The notes under the pieces: generated by a model
The model's input: only the letters and a program-made list of their open reading frames with translations
Databases searched by the model: none
Told to the model about the DNA's origin: nothing
Position numbers and translations under genes: made by a program
Shown: positions 15,398 to 26,666 of the stretch, one piece after another
Layout of the letters: each line of letters starts with the position of its first letter
Position numbering within the stretch: the first letter of the stretch is position 1
From: DATHZQ01 sp963823505
GTDB taxonomy: Bacteria > Actinomycetota > Acidimicrobiia > Spongiisociales > UBA5794
Reading direction: 5' to 3'
NCBI GenBank assembly: GCA_963823505.1
Contig: CAWGLY010000005.1
Span: forward strand, 620,001 to 684,000
DNA: 64,000 nucleotides

Positions 15398-16921
15398 TCA
15401 TCCGCCGCGAGACACCCCGCCCGTACGCCTCGGGTCGGCGACTGCAAAGAGACCCGCAGCCGTGTCGGTGATCGCTGCCTGCACTCCACCGAAGTACATC
15501 GAGAGATCCGGGAACCTTCGCACGTCGAGCCCGTCGATGGATTCGACCGGAATGCCCGGTTCATGGGCAATCGTCGGCACGCCTTCGAACAGCTCGGTAT
15601 GGAGCCGGGGATGGTCGATGGCGTCGCTCAGCGACATCCCTTGTACGAGGAAGTTGATCAGCACGCTGCTCACGGCGGTGGTGATCCGCGATGCACCAGG
15701 CGATCCGAGCGCGAGGGCCGCACCGCGATGGGTGGCCACGGTCGGCGCCATGTTCGATACCAAACGCTCTCCTGGTTGGAGACCGTGATAGCCCGCCGGG
15801 TGGAGCTCGAGCTCACCCAGGCAGTTGTTGAGGTAGAAGCCGGTACCTTCCGGCATCGCCCCGGAGCAATAGCCGGCCGAGACGGTAACCGCACAGGCCA
15901 TGCCGTCCGTGTCGACCGCCGAGGTGTGGGTCGTCGATGGCGAGCTCTGCAATCGTTTCAGGTCACCCGCCCGGGCTGCTTCGAGGAGTTCGACCACGCG
16001 CCGTTCCGCCGCCGAGGAATCGGGAGGTATCGTTGCTCGGTAGTCGAGCACGGCCCGTTGTGAACGCACGAGTACGGGGATCTCTTCGGCCGACCACGAA
16101 TGAAAACCTCGTGCAGTGGCCATCGTTGCGATGGCCGCCATGCTCGCCCCACCCAATGCGGGGGGTGGATTGGTGTACACGTCCCATCCACCCAACTCGA
16201 AGTGAGCGGGAACGCGGACGATCGGTTCGTATGCTTCGAGGTCTTCGCGCGTCAAGAGCCCGCCGTTGGCTGCCACACCCGCGGCGATCTTTGCGCCCAG
16301 ATCACCTCGGTAGAGCGTGGCCACCCCTTGATCGGCGATCGCACGCAGCGCATCCGCAAGATGGTCGATGTGGACCACATCACCCTCGCGCAAGTGCGAA
16401 CCGTCCGCATGGTGGAGGATTCTCCGTGACGGTGGATCCCATCCAAAGACCACCTCATGGGCATACGCCACGTAGTCCGCAGAAGCCTGCGACAGCGGGA
16501 AGCCGCTCTCCACCGCGGCGATCGCCGGTTGCAGCAGCTCGCTCCACGGTATGCGCCCGAACCGCCGGGACGCCAGATCGAGTCCGGCGAACATCCCTGG
16601 GGTGGCCACGGATCCATAACCGACGATCGTTCTCGTGGCGCCACCGTACTGCATGAACACCTGGGTGCCGCTGCCCCATGCCTCCTCAGGGGCGCCGCGC
16701 CCCGGCATCTCGGCGTACGCGTCGATGACCACGGGGTGGCTGCCCTGCTCGGCGACGACAATGAACCCGGCCGATCCCGGAGCGATGACGCCTGGGTCGG
16801 TACACATGGCGGTGATCATCGCGGCGATGGCCGCATCGACCGCGTTGCCTCCGGCATCCGCAATGGCGGCTCCGGCCTTCGCCGACAGATCCGACCCGGA
16901 GGCGATGGCTACGCGTCGCAT
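15398..16921 (-). CDS. ggt: Gamma-glutamyltransferase/hydrolase
   Basis: N-terminal nucleophile hydrolase of 507 residues that cleaves gamma-glutamyl bonds such as in glutathione-like thiols. The N-terminal part has the typical GGNAVDAAIAAMI and the ATPGMFAGLDLA segment. The autocleavage site and nucleophile are in SPSTTHTSAVD (the second Thr of STTH). The small subunit then shows NNCLGELE and LVSNMAPT. No signal peptide is evident at the chosen start, so a cytoplasmic or non-classical location is possible. It is convergent with the SCO1664-family gene. Confidence 0.9.
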   Translation of the reverse strand: MRRVAIASGSDLSAKAGAAIADAGGNAVDAAIAAMITAMCTDPGVIAPGSAGFIVVAEQGSHPVVIDAYAEMPGRGAPEEAWGSGTQVFMQYGGATRTIVGYGSVATPGMFAGLDLASRRFGRIPWSELLQPAIAAVESGFPLSQASADYVAYAHEVVFGWDPPSRRILHHADGSHLREGDVVHIDHLADALRAIADQGVATLYRGDLGAKIAAGVAANGGLLTREDLEAYEPIVRVPAHFELGGWDVYTNPPPALGGASMAAIATMATARGFHSWSAEEIPVLVRSQRAVLDYRATIPPDSSAAERRVVELLEAARAGDLKRLQSSPSTTHTSAVDTDGMACAVTVSAGYCSGAMPEGTGFYLNNCLGELELHPAGYHGLQPGERLVSNMAPTVATHRGAALALGSPGASRITTAVSSVLINFLVQGMSLSDAIDHPRLHTELFEGVPTIAHEPGIPVESIDGLDVRRFPDLSMYFGGVQAAITDTAAGLFAVADPRRTGGVSRGG

Positions 16922-17012
16922 GGCCGGAATCTAGCGCCGGCCCTGCGAGCTCCCGGCGGGCCAAGGGCCGCGGCAAGGCGAGGGGACGGAGCTGAGTGGG
17001 AGGTTCGGAGCG

Positions 17013-17348
17013 TCATGAGGTGACCGCGCTGGACACCACGGCAGTCTCACGACTCCTGGTGACCCCATGGGCGACGATCTCGATGCGGCTGCGCCGTCCT
17101 TCCGCGGTTTCCCAGAATCGGCGTTGAATGTTGCCGACCACCCACACGGTGGTGCCGGCGTCACCTGGATCATCGATCACATCCTGCGCCGGCTCCCACA
17201 AGGTCACCGGAATCACGTCGACACGCCGTCGCGGCGTCTCGGTCTTCACCGTGACCAGGTACCGCAGCAGCGAGCTGCCTGAATCGAACGTCCGGAACTC
17301 CGGTGTGGTGGCGAGACGGCCACGGAGGACCACGATGTTGAGGTCCAC
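17013..17348 (-). CDS. SSB-like OB-fold protein
   Basis: A short single-stranded-DNA-binding-type protein (111 residues) with one OB fold: NIVVLRGRLATTPEFRTFDSG at the start, SLLRYLVTVKTE, DVIPVTLWEP and TTVWVVGNIQRRFW. It lacks the long Gly-rich tail and acidic tip of replicative SSB, so it is probably an accessory paralogue (SsbB-type). The neighbouring TPR gene lies upstream on the same strand. Confidence 0.85.
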   Translation of the reverse strand: MDLNIVVLRGRLATTPEFRTFDSGSSLLRYLVTVKTETPRRRVDVIPVTLWEPAQDVIDDPGDAGTTVWVVGNIQRRFWETAEGRRSRIEIVAHGVTRSRETAVVSSAVTS

Positions 17349-17409
17349 GACTGCACTCCATTTCTGGGGAATGCGGGGCCATCAACGCTACGGGTGGGGT
17401 GTGACACGT

Positions 17410-18339
17410 TCAGATCCGGGCGATCAACGTCTCGAGCTCATCGATCCCCGGGAACGCAGGGTCGTGCTCCAAGATGGCATTGCGCATCCGCACCGCACCG
17501 TCCGCATCGCCTTGCAGGGCGGCGACCCGTGCTGCTACGTACCAGAGCCGGAGATCTTCAGGAAACGGGTTGGTGGTCGGGCGACGCGACCCGACCACCG
17601 TTCTTGCACGATCGAGGTCACCCTGATCGATGAGATGCGAGGCGTATACGACAGCACCCTCCTTCATCACCGGCGCCTTGCCGCCCCGTTCTTGGAGCGT
17701 CGTCCACGCCGCTTCGACATCTCGATCTCGTCCGAGAGCTCGCAAGACGTCGATCTCGACGGGGAGATGCGTGGTCTCGCCGGCCATGCGGCGGAAGGCC
17801 CGCAACTCAGCGAGTGCCTTTTGCCAGTCACCGAGGCGATACGCCGCCAAACCGAGCACCTCGCGCACCGTGGTGTCCCTTGGGGAAAGGCTCTTCGCCT
17901 GTTCCGCCTTGCGCACGGCACGTTGGTACGAACCCTCTGCAAACGCCTCAGACGCCTCGCCGAGAGCCGTCAGCGCATCGCCGACACGCTTCTCGGGCGT
18001 GACTCGAGCAAGCGCTTCGACAACCCAGTTCGGGAGATTGGCGGCTGCGCCCCGCAGATCTCTCCTCCTTGCCTTCGGGTCGTTGCGCTCGTGCGAAGAT
18101 GAGCCCGTCCGTTTCCGAGGGTCCTGCCCGCGGGTCTTCCGCTGCTCAGAAGACCTGCGTGTCGCCGATCCTGACGACGAAGACCCTTTGGACTTTCCTC
18201 GCGAGGCACCCGACGACGGCTTGCCGCCCGTCCGGCCCTTTCCGGTGCTCTTCTGGCCTCGCGGCTGACCGTTCCCGCGACGATCGGAACCGCCGCGATC
18301 GGGCCCCTGCCCACCGGATTTGGCCATCTGGTCCTCCAA
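17410..18339 (-). CDS. TPR-repeat protein with basic disordered N-terminus
   Basis: A 309-residue protein. The first 90 residues are rich in Gly, Ser, Arg and Lys and predicted disordered (GSDRRGNGQPRGQ, KGSSSSGS). The rest consists of TPR-like helical pairs: AFAEGSYQRAVRKAEQAKSL, VLGLAAYRLGDWQKALAEL and the later DLDRARTVVG repeat. It may bind nucleic acid or ribosomal components through the basic tail, but this is speculation. The start may be the ATG at 18327. It is the first gene after the rRNA operon on the same strand. Confidence 0.75.
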   Translation of the reverse strand: MEDQMAKSGGQGPDRGGSDRRGNGQPRGQKSTGKGRTGGKPSSGASRGKSKGSSSSGSATRRSSEQRKTRGQDPRKRTGSSSHERNDPKARRRDLRGAAANLPNWVVEALARVTPEKRVGDALTALGEASEAFAEGSYQRAVRKAEQAKSLSPRDTTVREVLGLAAYRLGDWQKALAELRAFRRMAGETTHLPVEIDVLRALGRDRDVEAAWTTLQERGGKAPVMKEGAVVYASHLIDQGDLDRARTVVGSRRPTTNPFPEDLRLWYVAARVAALQGDADGAVRMRNAILEHDPAFPGIDELETLIARI

Positions 18340-18360
18340 GAAGTGTGTCCCCCAACAAGA

Positions 18361-18393
18361 ATGGGGGTCGCCTAGACACTAGGCGACCCCCAT
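18361..18393 (-). terminator. rrn operon terminator hairpin
   Basis: A perfect 15-bp stem (ATGGGGGTCGCCTAG with its complement) around a 3-base loop lies about 12-45 bases after the 5S gene on the same strand. The following T-rich part is short, so termination may rely on stem strength. Confidence 0.7.
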
Positions 18394-18404
18394 CTACGTT
18401 ATGT

Positions 18405-18521
<117 letters not shown>

Positions 18522-18529
18522 CCTCTGAA

Positions 18530-18558
18530 GGCTCTTTGAGCCCTCCATAGCGAGCACG
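18530..18558 (-). other. 3' arm of the pre-23S processing stem
   Basis: The 29 bases at 18530-18558 are complementary to 22440-22468 apart from four mismatches around the middle. The two arms flank the 23S gene and would pair in the precursor to form the RNase III substrate. Confidence 0.65.
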
Positions 18559-18709
18559 ATCAGTCGCAGTGATTCAAATCCAAGCCCTCGACCTATTAGT
18601 ACCGGTCAGCTTCACGCATTGCTGCGCTTCCACTTCCGGCCTATCAACCTGGTGTTCTTACCAGGGGTCTTACCCGGTTAGGTCCGGTGGGAGATCTCAT
18701 CTTGGAGTC

Positions 18710-18744
<35 letters not shown>

Positions 18745-18800
18745 TCCGGACGTAGCAAACCAGCGGTGCTCTTGGCAGAACAACTGGCACACCAGAGGTC

Positions 18801-18834
<34 letters not shown>

Positions 18835-18859
18835 CTCCTCAAATCTCCTGCGCTCGCGA

Positions 18860-18891
<32 letters not shown>

Positions 18892-18910
18892 AAACCCAGC
18901 TCGCGTGCCT

Positions 18911-18947
<37 letters not shown>

Positions 18948-19500
18948 TCAGCCCCAGGATGAGACGAGCCGACATCGAGGTGCCAACCCCCGCCGTCGAT
19001 ATGGACTCTTGGGCGGGATGAGCCTGTTATCCCCGGGGTACCTTTTAGCCGTTGGCCTCGGCGCATCCACATGCCGCCGAGGGATCATTAGGCCCTACTT
19101 TCGTACCTGCTCCACTTGTAAGTGTCGCAGTCAAGCTCCCTTGTGTCCTTACACTCAACGCCTGATTGCCGACCAGGCTGAGGGAACCTTTGGGCGCCTC
19201 CGTTACACTTTAGGAGGCCACCACCCCAGTGAAACTGCCCACCAGACACTGTTCCTGATCCGGATAACGGACCGAGGTTAGAAGACCATCATGAGAAGGG
19301 TGGTATTTCAAGGTTGGCTCCACGACACCTAGCGGCGCCGCTTCAATGCCTCCCACCTATCCTACACATCACATAACGAACTCCAATGTCAAGTTGCAGT
19401 AAAGGTCCCGGGGTCTTTCCGTCCTGTCGCGAGTAGTGAGCATCTTTACTCACATTGCAATTTCGCCGAGTCTCTGGTTGAGACAGTGCCCAAGTCGTTG

Positions 19501-19552
<52 letters not shown>

Positions 19553-20304
19553 CATTCTTGTTACTACTCATTTGGCTACAAATGGGCGATCAGGTCATTT
19601 CTGCCTGATTCCCCACGTCGCCGTGGGGATCGGACTATCTCATCACCACCACTCACGGTGGTGCCTGGCGTATAGTCTCTGAGGATCCCTGCAGGATGGC
19701 CTTCATCGGGCGCTTCCGCTGCTTGCCCAGCGCATTCATTGCGTAGGCAACACGGACGAGCCGTTCGAAGCCATCCGGGTCCAAGTGCTCCTTCCTGCGC
19801 ATCGATCTCACGATCTCAGCGAAGGCTATGAAGTCGGGACCCTTGACCAAGGGTCGGTACCGTTCGAAGAACGGCACGATGTGATTCGCGAGGTCCCTGA
19901 GCGAACTCACGGAGTACGTGAGAACCTTGCTCGTCGGGCCCTTCGAAACCACTCGTCCCGTTCCGAAGAACGACATCACTCTGTGGAGGAGCTCTCGCTC
20001 CTTCTCGTGTTGGTACACCTGGAACACTGGCGTGAGTTGCCAGCCTCCGGTGCGTCGGGCGTATCTCGTGTTGCGGTGGATGGCCACTGAAAAGCAGCCT
20101 TCCCCATCCACGAACCCGACGACCCACCACGGGTCGAGTACGACCGGTGGTTCTTCGGTTTCCTGCTGATTGTCCGCACCGAACGGATTTTCACTGCTCA
20201 TGCCGCACACCGTATCGATGGCGTGTGACACGAACGAGTACCGTCGGATACTCGGATGTTCCAGCATATAGCCAGGTTTTACAACCGCCTATTGGTTACT
20301 GCCA
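19553..20304 (-). other. Self-splicing group I intron in 23S rRNA (position 1923)
   Basis: The 752-nt insertion follows the U that corresponds to E. coli 1923 and ends with G, as group I introns require. P1 is visible: exon AACCGU pairs with the internal guide GGCGGUU (20283-20289), including the conserved U-G wobble at the splice site. The P7 elements are clear: TCAGAGACTATA (R, about 19671-19684) and GATAGTCC (S, 19632-19639). The intron encodes a LAGLIDADG endonuclease. Position 1923 is the site of the Chlamydomonas chloroplast intron whose enzyme is I-CeuI. Confidence 0.92.
19653..20267 (-). CDS. LAGLIDADG homing endonuclease of the 23S intron
   Basis: Expected to cut intron-less 23S genes at the insertion site and so spread the intron. 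The single LAGLIDADG-type motif WVVGFVDGEGCFSV lies at residues 48-61 and marks a homodimeric enzyme. It is followed by the family's beta-strand pattern (WQLTPVFQVYQHEKERELLH, FFGTGRVVSKG, YSVSSLRDLANHIVPFF). The frame could start at 20267 or at the internal ATG at 20201, which would remove 22 poorly conserved residues. The last 13 codons run through the ribozyme P7 element, so ORF and RNA core share sequence. It looks intact. Confidence 0.93.
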   Translation of the reverse strand: MLEHPSIRRYSFVSHAIDTVCGMSSENPFGADNQQETEEPPVVLDPWWVVGFVDGEGCFSVAIHRNTRYARRTGGWQLTPVFQVYQHEKERELLHRVMSFFGTGRVVSKGPTSKVLTYSVSSLRDLANHIVPFFERYRPLVKGPDFIAFAEIVRSMRRKEHLDPDGFERLVRVAYAMNALGKQRKRPMKAILQGSSETIRQAPP

Positions 20305-21234
20305 ACGGTTATAGTTACCGCCGCCGTTTACTGGGGCTTGAATTCAGAGCTTCGCCGAAGCTAACCCATCCTCTTGACCTTCCAGCACCGGGCAGGCGTC
20401 AGAGCGTATACGGCGTCTTTCGACTTAGCACGCTCCTGTGTTTTTAGTAAACAGTCGCTTGGGCCTGGTCTCTGCGACCCCATCGGGCTTCGGACGTATG
20501 TCCTACACCCTACCGGGGCGTTCCTTCTCCCGAAGTTACGGAACCATTTTGCCGAATTCCTTAACCAGAGTTTTCTCGCTCGCCTTAGTATTCTCTACCT
20601 GTCCACCTGTGTCGGTTTGGGGTACGGGCACCATATGAACTCGCTAGAGGCTTTTCTTGACGGCTTGGGCGTTCAGTGGCTTCGCCTTATGCGGCTCGGT
20701 ATCGCACCTCAGGCTTCGTGAGATCCGGATTTGCCTGGATCTCGCCCTACATGCTTGCCCCGGGTCAACCAACGCCCGGGTCCACTTACCCTTCCGTGTC
20801 ACCCCATCGCTGACCTACTGCCAGTTGGGTCGGTAGGCCCCGAAGGGCTTTCCTTAGCAAACTGGGTTCGGTCTTGGCGCGCATATGGTGGTACGGGAAT
20901 ATCAACCCGTTGTCCATCGATTACGCCTTGCGGCCTCACCTTAGGTCCCGACTAACCCTGGGCGGACGAGCCTTCCCCAGGAACCCTTGGACATTCGGCG
21001 GAAGAGATTCTCACTCTTCATTCGCTACTCATGCCGACATTCTCACTCGAACGGCCTCCACGACTGGCTTCCGCCGCCGCTTCCTCGGCCGTTCGACGCT
21101 CCCCTACCGCTCCTATCCCCTGGACGTGAGTTCCGCAGAAGTACACGCCTGGGTTGCGATAGAAACCCGCAGCTTCGGTGCAGTGCTTGAGCCCCGTTAC
21201 ATCATCCGCGCGGGATCACTCGACCAGTGAGCTG

Positions 21235-21283
<49 letters not shown>

Positions 21284-21843
21284 TTGGGCAACTCCACATC
21301 GTTCCCCACTTAGCACTGACTTTGGGACCTTAGCTGGCGGTCTGGGCTGTTTCCCTTTCGACCATGAAGCTTATCCCACATGGTCTGACTGCCGTACTTG
21401 GCGCCTTGGGATTCGGAGTTTGACTGGGTTCGGTAAGCTTGTTGGCCCCCTAGCCCAATCAGTGCTCTACCCCCAAGGCGGAACATACGACGCTAGCCCT
21501 AAAGCTATTTCGGGGAGAACCAGCTATCGCCGGGTTTGCTTGGCCTTTCACCCCTATCCACAGGTCATCCCCCCAGTTTTCAACCTAGGTGGGTTCGGGC
21601 CTCCACGAGGTCTTACCCTCGCTTCACCCTGCCCATGGATAGATCACCCGGCTTCGGGTCTATGACACGCGACTAGACGCCCTATTCAGACTCGCTTTCG
21701 CTGCGGCTCCACCTCTCGGCTTAACCTCGCCACGTATCGATAACTCGTCGGCTCATTCTTCAAAAGGCAGGCAGTCAGGATCCGAAGATCCCTCCTACTG
21801 CTTGTAAGTTGACGGTTTCAGGTACTGTTTCACTCCCCTCACC

Positions 21844-21877
<34 letters not shown>

Positions 21878-22439
21878 CCGCTATCGGTCGCTAGGAAGTA
21901 CTTAGCCTTACGAGGTGGTCCTCGCAGATTCACACGGGATTTCACGGGCCCCGTGCTACTTGGGAACACCAACGGGAGTCCTGAGAGATTTCGTCTACGG
22001 GGCTGTTACCCTCTGTGGCGCCGCTTTCCAGACGGCTTCGCCTATCTCCAAGATTTGTAACTCCCTGTCGGTTCCGATGTACCGACAGTCGGGTCCCACG
22101 ACCCCCGCATGGCAACGTCATCGGACTATCACACCACGCGGGTTTAGGCTCTTCCCGTTTCGCTCGCCGCTACTCAGGGAGTCGCTGTTGCTTTCCGTTC
22201 CTCGGGGTACTGAGATGTTTCAATTCCCCCGGTTGCCTCTACTGGCCCTATGTGTTCAGACCAGAGTGACTGGGCATGACCCCAGCCAGGTTTCCCCATT
22301 AGGACATCCCCGGTTCAGCGCTTGCTTGACAGCTCACCGAGGCTTATCGCAGCCTGCCACGTCCTTCATCGGCTCCTAGCGCCAAGGCATCCACCGTCAA
22401 CCCTTTGTAGCTTGGATTGTACAGAATACTTTGACTTTT

Positions 22440-22468
22440 CGTGCTCGCTATGCAGTTCTCAAAGAGCC
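22440..22468 (-). promoter_or_regulatory. 5' arm of pre-23S stem with boxA-like antiterminator
   Basis: Pairs with 18530-18558 to form the 23S processing stem. On the minus strand it contains GGCTCTTTGAGAACTG, which matches the actinobacterial boxA (CTTTGAGAAC) bound by NusB/S10 for rRNA antitermination. The rest of the 16S-23S spacer (22419-22736) holds no tRNA that I can recognise. Confidence 0.6.
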
Positions 22469-22736
22469 GGCAACCGAAACCGGTTGCGGGAGGCTCCTCG
22501 TGGAACCCCCTGAGACAGCCGAAGCGGTCATCTTGCGACGACCGCCCCGGACTCCCTCACGACTAAACAGCGTGTCCGACCTTTCCTCAGCAACGTACGT
22601 ATGTGTACGCAGGGGCACGTTCCGAAGAATGTGCCCCACCTTCACCGCGCACGTAGCGTTGATCAGGCCGAATAACCAGCATATCCAATCAGGTGCATTG
22701 TGGATGGACGCGAGGTCCATCGCTTGCTCCTTAGAA

Positions 22737-24262
<1,526 letters not shown>

Positions 24263-24445
24263 AGTTTGAAGAACCTGACATCCTTTGTCGCTAGAAGCAA
24301 CCTTGGAGTCAGACTCAAAGGTCGACCGCACCGGAGGACGGGAATCCCCTGCTCCTCGAACAGTATCCGAGGGGTGCAGCCTTTGGCTTTGTTGCATCGC
24401 CACACCGACAACCCGCAGAACGGGCATCGACGTGACGCATGCTGG

Positions 24446-24477
24446 CTTTTGACACGCTGTTTAGTTGTCAAGGAGCC
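24446..24477 (-). promoter_or_regulatory. rrn leader boxA-like element
   Basis: The minus strand reads CTCCTTGACAACTAAACAG in the 16S leader, similar to the leader boxA motif of actinobacterial rRNA operons. The surrounding TTGACA and TGTCAA also form a small inverted repeat. Probable antitermination or processing signal; the remaining leader (24263-24634) shows no gene. Confidence 0.45.
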
Positions 24478-24515
24478 CGGATCCCTCTGCGCGCAAAAGC
24501 GCCGGGGGGCCTCTC

Positions 24516-24545
24516 AGTGTACCACCGTCCAGAGCGGACGGCCAA
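24516..24545 (-). promoter_or_regulatory. Candidate rrn promoter
   Basis: On the minus strand TTGGCC (24540-24545) and TACACT (24516-24521) are separated by 18 bases, a reasonable sigma-70 type promoter about 250 bases upstream of mature 16S. The -35 is only a partial match, and other promoters may lie further upstream. Confidence 0.4.
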
Positions 24546-24634
24546 AGCGACCAGCCGGAGTGGCCGGTCGCCGTGTGCGACGGCATTGTGACAGGTCGTG
24601 CGACCCAGAGCAAGTCCATCCTGCACCGGGCCCG

Positions 24635-24814
24635 TCAGCCCTTCCGCACCCACCTCGCCAGGGCGAGGAGTGCCACGACGACAAGGACCAGGGCCAGCAA
24701 CGACGCCACCCATAGAATCATCCCGACGACACGCCGCAGTAGCCAGATCACGACGATGAACACCACCACACCGACGATCACGTCGGCGAGCAGCGAGCGG
24801 GCACGTGAAGTCAC
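24635..24814 (-). CDS. Small two-helix membrane protein
   Basis: A 59-residue frame starting GTG at 24814 inside the tyrS stop region (TTGTGA overlap), which suggests translational coupling. Two hydrophobic helices are evident (ADVIVGVVVFIVVIWLL and ILWVASLLALVLVVVALLAL) separated by RRVVG, with basic residues at both ends. No family is recognised. Length, overlap and amphipathic pattern make it a credible gene, but its role is unknown. Confidence 0.5.
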   Translation of the reverse strand: MTSRARSLLADVIVGVVVFIVVIWLLRRVVGMILWVASLLALVLVVVALLALARWVRKG

Positions 24815-26022
24815 AACGGCGTCTCCACCTTGACGAACCGGCGTTTGCCGACCTGTATCACCGCTCCATGGAGATCCGACGACTCCACCGTGTACCCGGT
24901 GACCCGCTCCCCGTTGATTCTCACGGCACCCTGATCGATGAGACGCCTGGCCTCAGAGCGGGACTTGGTGAGGCCGGCGACATCCGCCAGGAACGCCGGC
25001 AACTCGAGGGGACCGAGGACTGCGACCGGAACCACCGCCATTTCTTCGGGTGCCGCCTTCTCCCGGAACAGCCGATCGAACGCAGCTTCAGCCGTGACGG
25101 CGGCTTCCTCTCCCCAGTACAGCGCAGCCACCTCTCTCGCAAGCTGTCGCTTCGTCTCGCCAGGGTGGCGGCTCCCGTTGGCTACTTCGACGGCGATCTG
25201 CGCAGCATCCGCATCTCGACGCCCTGCCGCAAGCGCAAACCACTCCTCCATCGCCTCATCGGGGAGACTCATCGTCTTCCCGAACATCTCCTCGGCCGAG
25301 TCACGCACGGAGATGTAGTTGTCGAAGGATTGGGACATCTTGCGGCTGCCGTCCGTACCCACCAGGAGCGGCACCGTCATCACCACCTGCGGGCGCTGTC
25401 CATACCGTTCCTGCACGCTGCGGCCGATCATCAGGTTCCACAGTTGGTCGGCGCCGCCCAGCTCGACGTCGGCTTCGACGGCGACGGAGTCGTAGCCCTG
25501 GAGCAGCGGGTACATGAACTCGATGATGGAGATCGGTCGGTTGCCGGTGAACCGCTCCTTGAAATCCGCCCGCTCGAGCATCTGGGCAACGGTCAGCGAA
25601 GATGTCAGTTCCAGGACGTGGGTCATGTCCATCGAGCCGAGCCACTCGGTGTTGGGTCGGATCTCGAGCGGCTCAGGAAGCAGCAGGTCCTTGATCATGT
25701 CGAGACAGCTCGATGCGTAGGCACCCACCGTTGCTGCGTCCAGTCGCTTTCTGGTCTCGCTCTTGTCGCTCGGGTCACCGACCTGAGCCGTGAAGTCACC
25801 GACGATCAGCACCGCAATGTGACCGAGCTCCTGGAAGCGCCGCAGCAGGCGGAACACGACGGCCCAGCCGAGCGTCACGTCGGGGGCAGTGGGGTCGACG
25901 CCGAACTTCACCCTGAGGGGTCGCCCCTCCTCCAGCCGTTCGCGGAGAGCCGGCTCGGGCAGCACGGTGTCGATGCCTTGCATCAAATGCTCGAGTTGTT
26001 CGTCGACCGGCAGCATCTGCAC
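24811..26022 (-). CDS. tyrS: Tyrosyl-tRNA synthetase
   Basis: Charges tRNA-Tyr. 403 residues: class I catalytic domain with VKFGVDPTAPDVTLGWAVV, the tyrosine-binding IIEFMYPLLQGYD and DVELGGADQLWNLM, then the KMSKS loop as SRKMSQS. A C-terminal S4-type RNA-binding domain ends the protein (LTKSRSEARRLIDQGAVRIN). The HIGH signature reads TLGW, a deviating form at the position usually His-Leu-Gly-His. The start may be the ATG at 26016. It is followed by a coupled small membrane protein gene. Confidence 0.95.
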   Translation of the reverse strand: MQMLPVDEQLEHLMQGIDTVLPEPALRERLEEGRPLRVKFGVDPTAPDVTLGWAVVFRLLRRFQELGHIAVLIVGDFTAQVGDPSDKSETRKRLDAATVGAYASSCLDMIKDLLLPEPLEIRPNTEWLGSMDMTHVLELTSSLTVAQMLERADFKERFTGNRPISIIEFMYPLLQGYDSVAVEADVELGGADQLWNLMIGRSVQERYGQRPQVVMTVPLLVGTDGSRKMSQSFDNYISVRDSAEEMFGKTMSLPDEAMEEWFALAAGRRDADAAQIAVEVANGSRHPGETKRQLAREVAALYWGEEAAVTAEAAFDRLFREKAAPEEMAVVPVAVLGPLELPAFLADVAGLTKSRSEARRLIDQGAVRINGERVTGYTVESSDLHGAVIQVGKRRFVKVETPL

Positions 26023-26099
26023 CTCCGCCCGGCGAGGTTAGTGCGAGGAGGCGCATGCCCCGGGTGTTGGCACGACCTCGGTCCGTCCCCCGGAGGCGA

Positions 26100-26666
26100 C
26101 TACCGGCCGGCACGCTGGTCTGCGACCACGAACCGCCACGGACGCTCGACGGCCTTGGTGATCCCAATTCGTGGCGTCGACGCCACCAGCGCTGGATCGA
26201 GGGATGGGGAGGAAGGTTCCAGCACCACCGGACCAGTGATCACTGACGTCCCGTCGTGGTCGCCGCAGACACCAAGGGCTTGCGTCAGCTTGCCGGGGCC
26301 GTCTGCCAGATGGTCCGAGCGCCCACGTCGCACCTCAGCGGCGTTGCGTCCCTCGACGACCGTACCGCCGCGCAACAACACAGCATGAGGGACGTTCTCC
26401 GATCCCGTCACGACGTTCATGCACCAATGCAACCCGTAGGAGCGGTAGACATACAGAGTCCCGGCGGGCCCGAACATGGACCCATTCCGTGCGGTTCTGC
26501 CCCGATAGGCGTGGCTCGCCGGGTCCTGGTCCCCTACGTAGGCCTCGACCTCGTTCAGGATGACCTCCACCACGTGCCCGCCGAATGCCGTCCGCAGCCG
26601 CATCCCGAGCAGCAGCGGCGCAACGTCGAGCACCGGCCGCATCAGCAGCTCGGCGAGAGCACTCAC
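26100..26666 (-). CDS. mpg: 3-methyladenine DNA glycosylase (AAG/MPG type)
   Basis: Base-excision repair enzyme that removes alkylated purines. The 188 residues include the catalytic segment EVILNEVEAYVGDQDPASHA, in which the active-site glutamate lies, then GPAGTLYVYRSYGLHWCMNV (nucleotide-flipping tyrosine region) and DGPGKLTQALG. Length is typical. Its ATG overlaps the stop of the ligD polymerase gene as ATGA, so two DNA repair functions share one transcript. Confidence 0.93.
   Translation of the reverse strand: MSALAELLMRPVLDVAPLLLGMRLRTAFGGHVVEVILNEVEAYVGDQDPASHAYRGRTARNGSMFGPAGTLYVYRSYGLHWCMNVVTGSENVPHAVLLRGGTVVEGRNAAEVRRGRSDHLADGPGKLTQALGVCGDHDGTSVITGPVVLEPSSPSLDPALVASTPRIGITKAVERPWRFVVADQRAGR

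Noticed and set aside
19653..20267. Protein gene in 23S read as an assembly chimera
   Set aside because: Exon ends rejoin to the exact conserved 23S sequence, and group I splice features are present, so it is a true intron.
22419..22736. tRNA-Ile or tRNA-Ala in the 16S-23S spacer
   Set aside because: No cloverleaf, TTC-loop sequence or CCA-like end could be found in either strand.
24805..26388. Long plus-strand open frame opposite tyrS and mpg
   Set aside because: Shadow frame of two clear genes, rich in Arg, His and Pro, without any recognisable motif.
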